Of a stretch of DNA of 46,754 bases, positions 1 through 7,435 are shown in pieces. Source of the stretch: a virus; IMG/VR virus record IMGVR_UViG_3300009702_000034, positions 1-46,754 of that record. One strand, given 5' to 3'. Under the pieces are notes generated by a model. The model was not told the origin of the DNA. It worked only from the letters and a program-made list of their open reading frames with translations, and made no database searches. The position numbers and the translations under genes are program-made. Every line of letters starts with the position of its first letter. The first letter of the stretch is position 1.

Positions 1-70
1 GCGATACCAGGCATTAGACAAGGCTGTGTCGGTTAAGAATACGACAGTCATGTTGGGGGTCAGTCCATGA
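1..70 (+). CDS. C-terminal end of an unidentified gene (partial)
   Basis: An open frame enters from the left edge and ends at the TGA at 68-70. Only the last 22 codons are present (it ends ...NTTVMLGVSP). The stop overlaps the ATG of the next gene in an ATGA arrangement, which is the usual spacing in this phage and supports it being a real gene end. Too little remains to assign a function. Confidence 0.6.
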   Translation, partial: RYQALDKAVSVKNTTVMLGVSP

Positions 71-882
71 TCACGATTGTAAATATCTTTGGGGCTGAGG
101 TCCTTCTCGACGAGGTCAGCAAGACGCTTTTAACGGCGGAGTCATATGACTTGCCAGACGACTTTACTAGGATTAGATGGGCCAATAGCAACCAAGTCTT
201 AGATGCAATCACAGCCGACAAGATCAGGGTTTGGGTTTCTGGAGTCGAGTATACATCCCACACAGATCAGACTTCCATCCTTCGCGGAGAGAGCCTGTCC
301 CCGACAACCGTCGATCAGATCCCAATCAGTAGGCTATCGAGCACCAAGACGGGCTGGCACTTCTCTCCGAGGTACATCACCTGGAAGACAGCCAGCTATG
401 GGTCTCTCCACAACAAGAAGGTCGACACTCTAACCGACTATGGAGATGCGAGTCTGAGGTTTTGGAAGGTAGTATCTGGAGCCTGGGTCGAGTTATTGAG
501 ATCCGCCTACGCTTCAGACGCCGACTTCCAGACCGCACTAGATACTGATTGCACGATCACGACGATGGACTGGCAGACCACCTATGATTTCGATATCAGA
601 GGTGCGGTTTTGATAACTGGGACTAGGCCAACGAGCCCTGCCTATGGCTATGTCCAAGCCGCTCCAGACTTGGCTCCTTATGGCCTTGACGTGTCCTTTA
701 TGGACGGAGGTATCCCTCTTCATCTGGTCAAGGACTATTCATTCATCGCCAACGATGGGAGAACGGTCAAGTCGGTGGTGGCTGACCCGATCAACAACAG
801 TAATAAGTTCCGTGTGATCATCGAACACGCAGCTGGAGCCTACATAGACTTGGCTCTCGGCTACGAACACTACAGGGCTTAA
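67..882 (+). CDS. Hypothetical protein, 271 aa, probably virion-associated
   Basis: A 271-residue protein that I do not recognise. The composition is beta-rich with many aromatic residues and no membrane segment or signal peptide. The C-terminal third (about residues 205-270) contains short alternating hydrophobic strands and reads like a small beta-sandwich. The ATG overlaps the preceding stop, and a 46-aa gene follows after two bases, so it belongs to a tightly coupled run ending at the first palindromic repeat. Its position just before the terminase suggests a structural or fibre-accessory role, but that is inference from context only. Confidence 0.7.
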   Translation: MITIVNIFGAEVLLDEVSKTLLTAESYDLPDDFTRIRWANSNQVLDAITADKIRVWVSGVEYTSHTDQTSILRGESLSPTTVDQIPISRLSSTKTGWHFSPRYITWKTASYGSLHNKKVDTLTDYGDASLRFWKVVSGAWVELLRSAYASDADFQTALDTDCTITTMDWQTTYDFDIRGAVLITGTRPTSPAYGYVQAAPDLAPYGLDVSFMDGGIPLHLVKDYSFIANDGRTVKSVVADPINNSNKFRVIIEHAAGAYIDLALGYEHYRA

Positions 883-884
883 AA

Positions 885-1025
885 ATGACCGCATACAAGG
901 GCTTTCAATACGAGCAGCTAGCCGCAGGATCTTGGAGGATCACTCTTCCTTCTGGGTTAAAGAAGGTGGTTTCAGCTACCGACGAGAATGCGGTTAAGGC
1001 AATCATCGACAGTATCGCTATCTAA
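885..1025 (+). CDS. Small hypothetical protein, 46 aa
   Basis: Starts at the ATG two bases after the upstream stop and ends at TAA 1023-1025. The product begins MTAYKGFQYEQLAAGSWRI and has alternating hydrophobic residues followed by a short amphipathic helix (DENAVKAIIDSIAI). Small proteins with this strand-strand-helix pattern are common in phage genomes; no function can be assigned. The stop codon directly abuts the first copy of the 14-bp palindrome. The frame is short, but it fills the only gap between two coupled genes, which supports it. Confidence 0.6.
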   Translation: MTAYKGFQYEQLAAGSWRITLPSGLKKVVSATDENAVKAIIDSIAI

Positions 1026-1026
1026 A

Positions 1027-1040
1027 TTTCGACGTCGAAA
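1027..1040. repeat. 14-bp palindrome copy 1, TTTCGACGTCGAAA (intergenic)
   Basis: Perfect inverted repeat lying between the stop of the 46-aa gene and the ribosome-binding site of the papain-like gene. The longer shared form here is AATTTCGACGTCGAAACTGG, whose first two bases are the last two of the TAA stop. The same 20 bases occur at copies 2 and 3. Confidence 0.95.
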
Positions 1041-1054
1041 CTGGGGGAAAGAAA

Positions 1055-1666
1055 ATGAGCTGGATCATGTTCCAGGTGCAGGTCCGTCGATTCGTCCTAT
1101 GGTTCCTAAGGCCGATCATTATTATGATCCCAAAGTTCCATGCTCCCTGGATCTTCAAGAAGATCAAAGCTAGGCAGTATCGACATGTCATGACGCTTCT
1201 ACAGCCAGGAGACCTGATCCTCTGCCGCACACTTGGAGAGCTATCCAACTACCTCATCCCTGGATTCTTCAAGCATCTACAAGTCTATGCTCCGACCCAG
1301 CACAAACATGAGATCATTGAGGCGGTGGGGACGGGAGTGCAGATTGCGGATACAATTGATGCTCTGCTTTCCAAGGATGCTCTCCTCGTCTTGAGGCTCA
1401 AGGATGCGACCTTCCAACAGGGAGCAGAGATCGCCGAGATGGCAAGGCAACAGGTCGGCAAGCCTTACGATCTCGAATTCAAATGGCAGAGCGGAAAGAA
1501 CAAGGCCTTCTACTGTTTCGAGCTAGGAATTTGGTCGTGTAAGCAAGTCATGGGTGATAAGTTCGATTTTAAATTACGCATGGACTGGGGAAGACCGACT
1601 GTCACGGCTGACGATATTCTAAAATCGAGCCTTTACGAAGTAGTCTGGGACAGCCGATCAGCATGA
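1055..1666 (+). CDS. YiiX-like permuted papain-fold hydrolase
   Basis: A 203-residue protein resembling the YiiX/YaeF group of circularly permuted NlpC/P60 (papain-fold) enzymes, which hydrolyse amide or related bonds in peptidoglycan or lipids. The permuted order is visible: a PGDLILC entry strand (51-57), the candidate catalytic His74 in FKHLQVY, a beta core through GTGVQIADTIDALL, a VGKPYDLEF segment (134-142), then the candidate catalytic Cys154 in AFYCFELGIWSC, where the family has YCSEL. Residues 12-26 are hydrophobic and basic-flanked, which could be a membrane anchor. GGGGGAAAG precedes the ATG and directly follows palindrome copy 1. A lysis or cell-wall role is plausible; the substrate is unknown. 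Confidence 0.72.
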   Translation: MSWIMFQVQVRRFVLWFLRPIIIMIPKFHAPWIFKKIKARQYRHVMTLLQPGDLILCRTLGELSNYLIPGFFKHLQVYAPTQHKHEIIEAVGTGVQIADTIDALLSKDALLVLRLKDATFQQGAEIAEMARQQVGKPYDLEFKWQSGKNKAFYCFELGIWSCKQVMGDKFDFKLRMDWGRPTVTADDILKSSLYEVVWDSRSA

Positions 1667-1678
1667 TTCGGAGATGCC

Positions 1679-2257
1679 GTGCCATTAGTGGGAGTAAAGT
1701 TTGCGATAGGCGCGACGCTTGAGGATCAGAACAACTCGAAGTTCGTTCGCGCTATCCTGACAGATGCCGACAACAACCCGCTTCCATTCTCTCCCCTGGG
1801 TCTACCAAACCGGGGCAACGGCCTATATCTCGACAACACAAGGATATACCCAGATACAGACTTCGTTGTGGCGATCTATGAGGTCTACGACGACGGGCTC
1901 TACACACAGCGCAGCAGCCGCTACAAAACGATCTCTGAGTCATTCGAGAGAGAAGTCCAGCAGGTCGATGCAATTGATCACCAGAAGATCATCTCGGACA
2001 TCAATACCCACGTCACCGAGGAAGTGAACAAGCTAGTAAGGACTGACGTTGAGGCGGTTGTCTTCCAGAACCAGGAAATATCGGTGACGATCGAACAGAA
2101 TGAGGTTATTGTTGTAATCGAAGACATCGAACTTTCTGCACAGGCCAATGTCGATGATTCGATCTCCGCAGAGGTTGAGTCAGGCGAAGTTACAGTAAAG
2201 ATTGCTGAGGACGACCTAGACGTTCTAGTTGGATGCCTCAGGGAGGGCGTACCGTGA
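1679..2257 (+). CDS. Hypothetical beta-rich protein, 192 aa
   Basis: Starts at GTG 1679 behind GGAG at 1670-1673. The N-terminal half (1-95) looks like a beta-sandwich; the C-terminal half (about 110-185) is strongly acidic with alternating hydrophobic residues (VEAVVFQNQEISVTIEQNEVIVVIEDIELS), giving a regular strand pattern typical of virion or fibre proteins. It overlaps the next gene by a GTGA junction and sits directly upstream of another beta-rich protein. I do not recognise the family; a structural role is inferred from composition and location. Confidence 0.65.
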   Translation: MPLVGVKFAIGATLEDQNNSKFVRAILTDADNNPLPFSPLGLPNRGNGLYLDNTRIYPDTDFVVAIYEVYDDGLYTQRSSRYKTISESFEREVQQVDAIDHQKIISDINTHVTEEVNKLVRTDVEAVVFQNQEISVTIEQNEVIVVIEDIELSAQANVDDSISAEVESGEVTVKIAEDDLDVLVGCLREGVP

Positions 2258-2922
2258 CCATTTCAGTCGTTAGAGGCCGTGACGCTGACTACACAGTCAG
2301 GCTCCGTGATGGCAACGACAACCCAATCGACATAACCGGAGTGACCTTTGCAACTGCAAAGCACAAAAAGGACGGTGGTGGATCGGTCGATGTGAGCAGC
2401 CCTAAAGATGTGGGCAAGGACGAGGTCCAGACTCTAACTTTCGCGCCCACTCCTACAGCCGGTGACTTTACGCTGACTATTGGCGACGAGGTCACTACAG
2501 CTATCGCCTACAACGCATCGACAACGGACATCGAGAATGCGATCAACGCTCTCTCCAAGCAAGATGGCGTGACTGTCTCAGGCGACTTCACTACGGGCCT
2601 TGTGGTCACCTTCACAGGAGGCTCTGGCAAGAGAAACCAGCCGACTATCTCTGTGACTGACAACACTCTGGCCAACGGAGTTAACTCATCGGCGGCATCG
2701 GTTGTGGTTAACACAGAGGGATCACCTGAGAGCGGTATCGAGTTCATCGACGTGAAGTGTGGAGTCTTGAAGGTCTTCCTGAGTGAAGAAGATACTTCGC
2801 TTATGGCCAAAGGTAAAAATCAGGATATCGACATCATCGTCCGTGTTGGAGCGAAGGACTTGAACATTCCTCCTCTGAGTAAAGTCCTCGAAGTAAAAGC
2901 AGGTGCGTTTGAAGGAACTTGA
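2254..2922 (+). CDS. Probable virion protein with an inserted beta-repeat module
   Basis: The start is taken as GTG 2254 because GGGAGG (2241-2246) sits at good spacing and the codon overlaps the preceding TGA; an ATG at 2233 is in frame but lies upstream of that motif. About 222 residues. The N-terminus (VVRGRDADYTVRLRDGNDNPIDITG) resembles the start of phage BppU-like or fibre-associated proteins. In the middle (about residues 62-140) lies a module with DFTLTIGDEVTTAIAYNAS, IENAINAL and VVTFTGGSG, a domain type that recurs in phage and bacterial surface proteins. The C-terminus returns to the N-terminal fold (GIEFIDVKCGVLKVFLS), so the module looks inserted. It is immediately followed by the terminase gene. 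Confidence 0.68.
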   Translation: MTISVVRGRDADYTVRLRDGNDNPIDITGVTFATAKHKKDGGGSVDVSSPKDVGKDEVQTLTFAPTPTAGDFTLTIGDEVTTAIAYNASTTDIENAINALSKQDGVTVSGDFTTGLVVTFTGGSGKRNQPTISVTDNTLANGVNSSAASVVVNTEGSPESGIEFIDVKCGVLKVFLSEEDTSLMAKGKNQDIDIIVRVGAKDLNIPPLSKVLEVKAGAFEGT

Positions 2923-4784
2923 CCTTGACCTCATCCTCCTATGCTCGCGAAGACATAGACGGTCTCCTCAGAAAGTCAGACTTGGCATTCTTTGCCGAGG
3001 ATGTTCTGGGAATGGAGATATCTGGTCATCATGCCGAGTGGTCAAGGCTAACAGCAAGGCACAACCGACTAGGGATCACGGCTAGCCGAGATCATGGGAA
3101 ATGTCTCGCTCCTGAGACACGCATACTCATGTCGAACGGTACCTGTAAGCCGATCTCCGATGTGAGAGAGGGTGAGTACATCCTCAGCGAGGGACAGCCC
3201 TATAGGATCAGCAAGGTCTGGTCTCCTGGCCGCAAGAAGGTTTCCAAGGTGACCACGGTGGGCGGGTTCACTATCCGTTCCACGGGCGAACATCGTTTCT
3301 GGTCCTTTAGAGATCAGAGATGGAAACAGCTAAAGGACTTTGAGATCGGTGAAGAGTGTCTTGTGGCTCGTGACTATGAACCAGGTGCGTATCGACAGAT
3401 AAAGCCAATCGACTCTTATTCCGTTGCTCAGATCAAAAGTATCGAGCCTGACGGTGAGGAAGAGGTTCTCGATATTGAGGTCGAAGGCAAGCATGAGTTT
3501 GTCGCAGAAGGATTCAAGGTCCACAACTCTCATTTCTTTTCTTTTGCGTACGCGTTGTGGCGGATCTACTACGCATGGGTTCCGCCTCTACCTTCAAGCG
3601 ACTTTAAATCAGTACCGCGCAATCCTTCTGGCTATATCTTCTCTTCGACTAGTCCCAACGCAATTAGAATGCTGGACGATATAAAGTCTGAGATAGAGAA
3701 CAATCCGAAGCTAAGCTGGCTCAAGCCGCCCAATCCAAACAGCTGGTCGAAAAACGAGATTCATTGCACGAACAATGCAATCGTGCGCGCCCGTGGCTGG
3801 GGCTCAAGTGTCCGTGGTGGTCATCCTGCGTGGACTGTCTTGGACGACGTTCTAGACGATGAGTCGATGTATTCTGAGCTAAGGCGCAAGAAGGACGTAG
3901 AGTACTTCTATTCGGCGATCACACCTATGGTGGTCCCAGGCGGTCAGATCATCCTTGTAGGTACCCCTATGCACGCCACAGACCTATTTGCATCGGTGGC
4001 AGAGAACGAGAAGTACAAGTCAGCATCCTTCCCAGCGATCAAAGAAGATGGCACGGCTATCTGGCCAACTAGATACACACTTGAGATGCTCCAGGAGAAA
4101 AAGGAAGAGGTAGGTTCAATTCGCTTCTCCCGAGAGTATCTGGTCGTACCAGTCTCAAATGAGTCATCGCTCTTTCCAGAGAGTCTCCTGAGGGAGAACT
4201 ATGACCCAGAGTCATCCCTGATCACTGACATGACTCCTGGACTGCACAACGAGTATCAGATCTACACAGGGGTCGACCTCGCCATGTCAGCCTCAGTTGG
4301 CGCCGACTACACGGTGATCATGACCATCGGAGTCGACCAGCATAAGAACAGGCGCATCTTTGACATGCGTAGGTTCAAGGGCAAGGGCTTTAGGGATCAG
4401 CTTCGAGAGATCGAAGAGGTCTACTGGAAGTACAAGCCGCAGAAGATTTTCATCGAAGACAACCAGATGCAGCGTGTCTTTAGAGACGAGCTGGTCAGAT
4501 ACACCGATATGCCAGTCGAGGGGTTTACAACTACTTCCGCCAAGAACAGTCTGGAGAGGGGTGTCCCGTCTCTCCAGGTACTTTTTGAGAACCGCAAGTG
4601 GATCATTCCCAGGAAGACTGAGCGGGATCGACGTATAACGGATGTCCTGATCAATGAGTTAAGCAGTTTTACCTTTGTGAATGGCAAGTTGCAGGGTCTT
4701 GGCGCCCATGACGACACGACCATGGCTCTCTGGATTGCCAACGAAGCCAGCCAATCAGCGAGTTTCAGATTCTCGTTCTCTTGA
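2919..4784 (+). CDS. terL: Terminase large subunit containing a mini-intein
   Basis: ATP-driven DNA-packaging motor and nuclease. The reading frame has 621 codons; removing the intein (residues 62-203) leaves a 479-residue terminase, a normal length. Walker A is rebuilt across the intein as ASRDHGK/SHFF. Walker B is TVLDDVLDDE (about 306-315) and a coupling segment VGTPMHATDL follows (347-356). The C-terminal RNase-H-like nuclease has acidic residues in TGVDLAMS (D453), KIFIEDN (E513/D514) and GAHDDTTMA (D597/D598). The start is TTG 2919, overlapping the previous stop, behind GAAGGA. No recognisable small terminase is in the window. Palindrome copy 2 begins just after the stop. Confidence 0.95.
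   Translation: MTLTSSSYAREDIDGLLRKSDLAFFAEDVLGMEISGHHAEWSRLTARHNRLGITASRDHGKCLAPETRILMSNGTCKPISDVREGEYILSEGQPYRISKVWSPGRKKVSKVTTVGGFTIRSTGEHRFWSFRDQRWKQLKDFEIGEECLVARDYEPGAYRQIKPIDSYSVAQIKSIEPDGEEEVLDIEVEGKHEFVAEGFKVHNSHFFSFAYALWRIYYAWVPPLPSSDFKSVPRNPSGYIFSSTSPNAIRMLDDIKSEIENNPKLSWLKPPNPNSWSKNEIHCTNNAIVRARGWGSSVRGGHPAWTVLDDVLDDESMYSELRRKKDVEYFYSAITPMVVPGGQIILVGTPMHATDLFASVAENEKYKSASFPAIKEDGTAIWPTRYTLEMLQEKKEEVGSIRFSREYLVVPVSNESSLFPESLLRENYDPESSLITDMTPGLHNEYQIYTGVDLAMSASVGADYTVIMTIGVDQHKNRRIFDMRRFKGKGFRDQLREIEEVYWKYKPQKIFIEDNQMQRVFRDELVRYTDMPVEGFTTTSAKNSLERGVPSLQVLFENRKWIIPRKTERDRRITDVLINELSSFTFVNGKLQGLGAHDDTTMALWIANEASQSASFRFSFS
3102..3527 (+). other. Mini-intein (142 aa) inside terminase Walker A
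   Basis: Protein-splicing element encoded in frame within terL. It begins with Cys (block A, CLAPETRILMSNG), has a block B-like segment TIRSTGEHRFW with the expected T-x-x-H order, a block F-like segment EEEVLDIEVEGKHEFVAEG, and ends with the canonical His-Asn (VHN) followed by Ser as the +1 extein residue. Block F/G is close to the standard DVEV...HNF..NG.VVHN. There are no LAGLIDADG or HNH motifs and the length leaves no room for an endonuclease, so it is a mini-intein. The insertion point is between the invariant Lys and Ser of the ATPase P-loop, so the unspliced precursor should be unable to bind ATP. Confidence 0.93.
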
Positions 4785-4785
4785 A

Positions 4786-4799
4786 TTTCGACGTCGAAA
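4786..4799. repeat. 14-bp palindrome copy 2 (intergenic)
   Basis: Perfect TTTCGACGTCGAAA starting two bases after the TGA of terL and followed by CTGGGTGGTAAGC and an ATG. The palindrome and the following ribosome-binding region together fill the whole spacer. It shares the 20-base form with copies 1 and 3. Confidence 0.95.
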
Positions 4800-4812
4800 C
4801 TGGGTGGTAAGC

Positions 4813-5088
4813 ATGAAGAGCGATGCTAAAGATTTTGCCAGGCACCTGAAGGCTTCCATCCCTGAGGAGACTCTCCGTAGATTCCTAGCGCTTGAGAGTC
4901 CGCACATTGAAGATGTGATCGAAGCGGTTGTGAGCTTCGCGAAACTGAAGCAGAAGGAAGCTGTAATTGAGTTTACCGATGCAGTCGCAAGTGGTAGAAA
5001 TAATTCTAATCCCAAGGCTGGCTCAAAGGACAAGACAAGTGCGGACGGAATCAGTGCGTTCCTCGACGACCTGGCGGAACTTGGTTAG
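4813..5088 (+). CDS. Small hypothetical helical protein, 91 aa
   Basis: The start is ATG 4813, right after palindrome copy 2 and a GGTGG ribosome-binding region; longer in-frame starts would lie inside terL. The product (MKSDAKDFARHLKASIPEE...) is predominantly helical: an N-terminal helical pair through residue 65, a polar linker (SGRNNSNPKAGSKDKTS), and a short acidic tail ISAFLDDLAELG. No family is recognised. Its position after terL could fit a packaging accessory protein, but nothing in the sequence proves this. Confidence 0.68.
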   Translation: MKSDAKDFARHLKASIPEETLRRFLALESPHIEDVIEAVVSFAKLKQKEAVIEFTDAVASGRNNSNPKAGSKDKTSADGISAFLDDLAELG

Positions 5089-5105
5089 AATCGAAGAGGC
5101 TATGG

Positions 5106-5429
5106 ATGCGAGAACAAGGTCGAGTAGACTGGTTCGATAAAGAGCTTGGATACGGATTCATCCGCCGAGAAGAGGGACCTGACGTCTTCGTCCATTGGAA
5201 GAGAATTTCCAAAGAAGGCCTCAAGCATCTCGACGCAGGAGATGTCGTAGAGTTCGAAGTCCGAGAGGTGACTCGTAAGAGTGGCGGTAAGAAACTACAA
5301 GCGTTCGAAGTAGCAGTGATCACCCCGGCGAATCCAGGAGACTCAGATGCGGTACAATCGGACGAGCAGCATTGTTCTGTCGGAGGACGACTCGACAGAT
5401 CCGAAGCGGATTCGTTTCCAAGAACGTGA
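5106..5429 (+). CDS. Cold-shock domain protein
   Basis: Residues 4-70 are a CspA-type OB fold that binds single-stranded RNA or DNA. The start GRVDWFDKELGYGFI carries RNP1 (GYGFI, 15-19) and RNP2 is DVFVHW (26-31). GLKHLDAGDVVEFEV and KLQAFEVAVI complete the five-strand barrel. Residues after about 78 are low complexity, and their codons overlap the next gene by 83 bases in another frame, so this tail probably has little function of its own. Phage cold-shock proteins are usually thought to aid translation or transcription of phage messages; here the gene sits inside the packaging/head cluster. Confidence 0.85.
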   Translation: MREQGRVDWFDKELGYGFIRREEGPDVFVHWKRISKEGLKHLDAGDVVEFEVREVTRKSGGKKLQAFEVAVITPANPGDSDAVQSDEQHCSVGGRLDRSEADSFPRT

Positions 5430-5712
5430 ACAATTAATCGTCGACACTTCTCTACTTGAAGGAGGTGGGAAGACTATCGAGCTTCCTGCTTCGATGGCGA
5501 CCGATTTTTTAATCCCTCTCGGCTCAATTGCTAGTGGCAAGTGGTGCTATCTGCTACCGACCGGCGATTGTGAGTTGAAGATCAATGATCTTGGTCCATT
5601 TATCATGACCAAAGACCGGCCTACAGAATCTTGGATCGCATTCACTAGTCTCAAAGTGAAAAACACCGGAGCTGACGCGATCAGACTGACCTACGCTGTC
5701 GGCGGGGAGTGA
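5347..5712 (+). CDS. Hypothetical beta-rich protein, 121 aa
   Basis: The start at ATG 5347 is supported by AGGAGA seven bases upstream, although this places the first 83 bases inside the cold-shock gene. The product is mostly beta (IELPASMATDFLIPLGSIASGKWCYLLPTG, then WIAFTSLKVKNTGADAIRLTYAVGGE), the pattern of a small jelly-roll or decoration-like protein. The stop is followed after one base by the next ATG. I do not recognise a family. Confidence 0.7.
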   Translation: MRYNRTSSIVLSEDDSTDPKRIRFQEREQLIVDTSLLEGGGKTIELPASMATDFLIPLGSIASGKWCYLLPTGDCELKINDLGPFIMTKDRPTESWIAFTSLKVKNTGADAIRLTYAVGGE

Positions 5713-5713
5713 A

Positions 5714-7435
5714 ATGCGAGAAGACATTCGAGATATCGCTGAAGAGCGACTTGACGATCTTATTGCTAAGTCTCGCGATATAGCTGAGAGACAAGTCGAG
5801 AGATCGAAGAAATCCCGACGTGAGATGCGGAAGTCTCTCAGTTTCAATCCAATGAGCCCAGTCGACATGACTAGACCTGGGATGTCAGAAAAATTCTACT
5901 GTCCTTACCGCACAGCCGACGATGGCGGATACATGCCGTACTCGGCAAAGTATTGGCTTGACCAGATCAAAACGAATGGTCCGCGTGACAACGCTTCCTA
6001 TCGTGACGGCTATCGCAACCTCTACGAATATTTCAAGAGTGAAGAGAAGATGTCAGACATGCTGAAGAGCAGCATGGAAGAGGTTATCGCTAAGGCCACA
6101 TTCCCAATCGGCACGATCCATCAATACAAGGGAACCAATTTCAAAAAGATGGGGCCAGGAGACTGGCGACCTGTATCGAACGGCAAGTCTAATCCAGTTG
6201 AAGACGATGCGGCAAAGAGACGACAGGCCATTGAGAAAGAACTCATAGCTCGCAAGAATGGCGAGAGTCAAGAGCCAGACTTCTCAAAAAAGAAACAAGA
6301 TGCCGACAATAAGGCTGCTGACCATTCAAAGCGTGAACAAGAGCTTGACCAACGAGAGAAGGAACTCGATCAAAAAGAGCATGATCTAAAGTCCCGTGAA
6401 CTGGAAACGACCGCCAAGAAGAAGGAAGCGAAGGCGAGTGGAGGAGTAAAGAACAGAGAGGGACTGATCTCAAATGGCATGACAGATGAGGCCTACACGA
6501 AGCCAGGCGGCAGCCTAACCATGCCAGAAACCGAAAAATTCATTTCTGAATTCGAAGACGACTTCGAGAAACTTTCCGCACTGGGAGCAGAGTTAAAGAA
6601 GGCTGGAGCTACTGACTATGCAGGTCGTCTTAAGGACCCACACTCCCTTTACGAGAAGATGACCGTTAGGAAACCCGATCGTTCTCTCGACTCGATGACC
6701 GATATCATCGGCCTCAGGGCTCTCACAGACAGCATCGAGGATCAGAAGTCAGTCCTTAAAAAACTGTCATCGTTGTACGATACGGCCGATTTAGAAGAGA
6801 TGGTGGACAAGCCTCGGGATGATGGCTACCGAGCAGTCCATGCTATCATCAAACTTCCCAGCGGCAAGACAGCCGAGGTCCAGATCAAAACCCATCTACA
6901 ACAGATTTTCTCTGGGTTCACTCATGACGCGATCTACAAGGGCAAGCCTGAGATCAAGAATGACAAGGGAACAAGGAAATTTGTTAATGACCTATCGAGC
7001 TATCTCTATAAACTCGACAAGGGCAAAGATCCTGGCGAGCGTCCGCTTGAACCGCCGATCCTCATGGAAAGCGGAATCACATTCCCTTGGGAAGACGTTG
7101 ACCAGTATCTTGGTAGCAGAGTCGCCAAGAAGTCATTCTTCGAGAAGGCTGAGCGTCCGATCAAATATTTCGTGGTCATTCGAGAGAAGGGCACGAAGAA
7201 GAATGTGGACGTTAAGCAATTTGACGACATGAATGGAGCAAAGGCATTTCGCGATAAGTTGAAGCAGTCGGGCCATGAAGGCGAGCTTCCTATCGGATAT
7301 GCGAAGAGCAAAGAAGAGTTTCTACAAACCTTTACTGAGTATCGTCCTCAAGGACCTGGCAGTCGTGGGGGTCAATTCATTGGCTTCTCGTCAGGTGGTC
7401 ATCCTAAATATGCACCTAAGGGAGGCAAGCGATGA
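5714..7435 (+). CDS. Large protein with RelA/SpoT (p)ppGpp synthetase-like domain
   Basis: A 573-residue multidomain protein. Residues 1-45 are basic and helical; 130-155 carry a GTIHQYKG...KMGPGDWRPVS segment; 165-245 form a charged coiled coil (REQELDQREKELDQKEHDLK). Residues 274-432 match the RSH nucleotidyltransferase fold: RLKDPHSLYEKM (305-316), MTDIIGLRAL (328-337, candidate metal-binding Asp), DKPRDDGYRAVHAII (365-379) and AEVQIKTHLQQ (387-397, candidate catalytic Glu). These are the core motifs of alarmone synthetases, which transfer pyrophosphate from ATP to GDP/GTP or, in some toxic members, to tRNA. No hydrolase HD domain is visible. The C-terminus (470-573) ends in a TEYRPQGPGSRGGQFIGF...GGH segment resembling tags in neighbouring proteins. 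The acceptor and target are unknown. Confidence 0.85.
   Translation: MREDIRDIAEERLDDLIAKSRDIAERQVERSKKSRREMRKSLSFNPMSPVDMTRPGMSEKFYCPYRTADDGGYMPYSAKYWLDQIKTNGPRDNASYRDGYRNLYEYFKSEEKMSDMLKSSMEEVIAKATFPIGTIHQYKGTNFKKMGPGDWRPVSNGKSNPVEDDAAKRRQAIEKELIARKNGESQEPDFSKKKQDADNKAADHSKREQELDQREKELDQKEHDLKSRELETTAKKKEAKASGGVKNREGLISNGMTDEAYTKPGGSLTMPETEKFISEFEDDFEKLSALGAELKKAGATDYAGRLKDPHSLYEKMTVRKPDRSLDSMTDIIGLRALTDSIEDQKSVLKKLSSLYDTADLEEMVDKPRDDGYRAVHAIIKLPSGKTAEVQIKTHLQQIFSGFTHDAIYKGKPEIKNDKGTRKFVNDLSSYLYKLDKGKDPGERPLEPPILMESGITFPWEDVDQYLGSRVAKKSFFEKAERPIKYFVVIREKGTKKNVDVKQFDDMNGAKAFRDKLKQSGHEGELPIGYAKSKEEFLQTFTEYRPQGPGSRGGQFIGFSSGGHPKYAPKGGKR

Noticed and set aside
5106-5429. Cold-shock gene as a host-derived contaminant or pseudogene
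   Set aside because: The OB fold is complete with both RNP motifs, and the gene is spaced like its phage neighbours.
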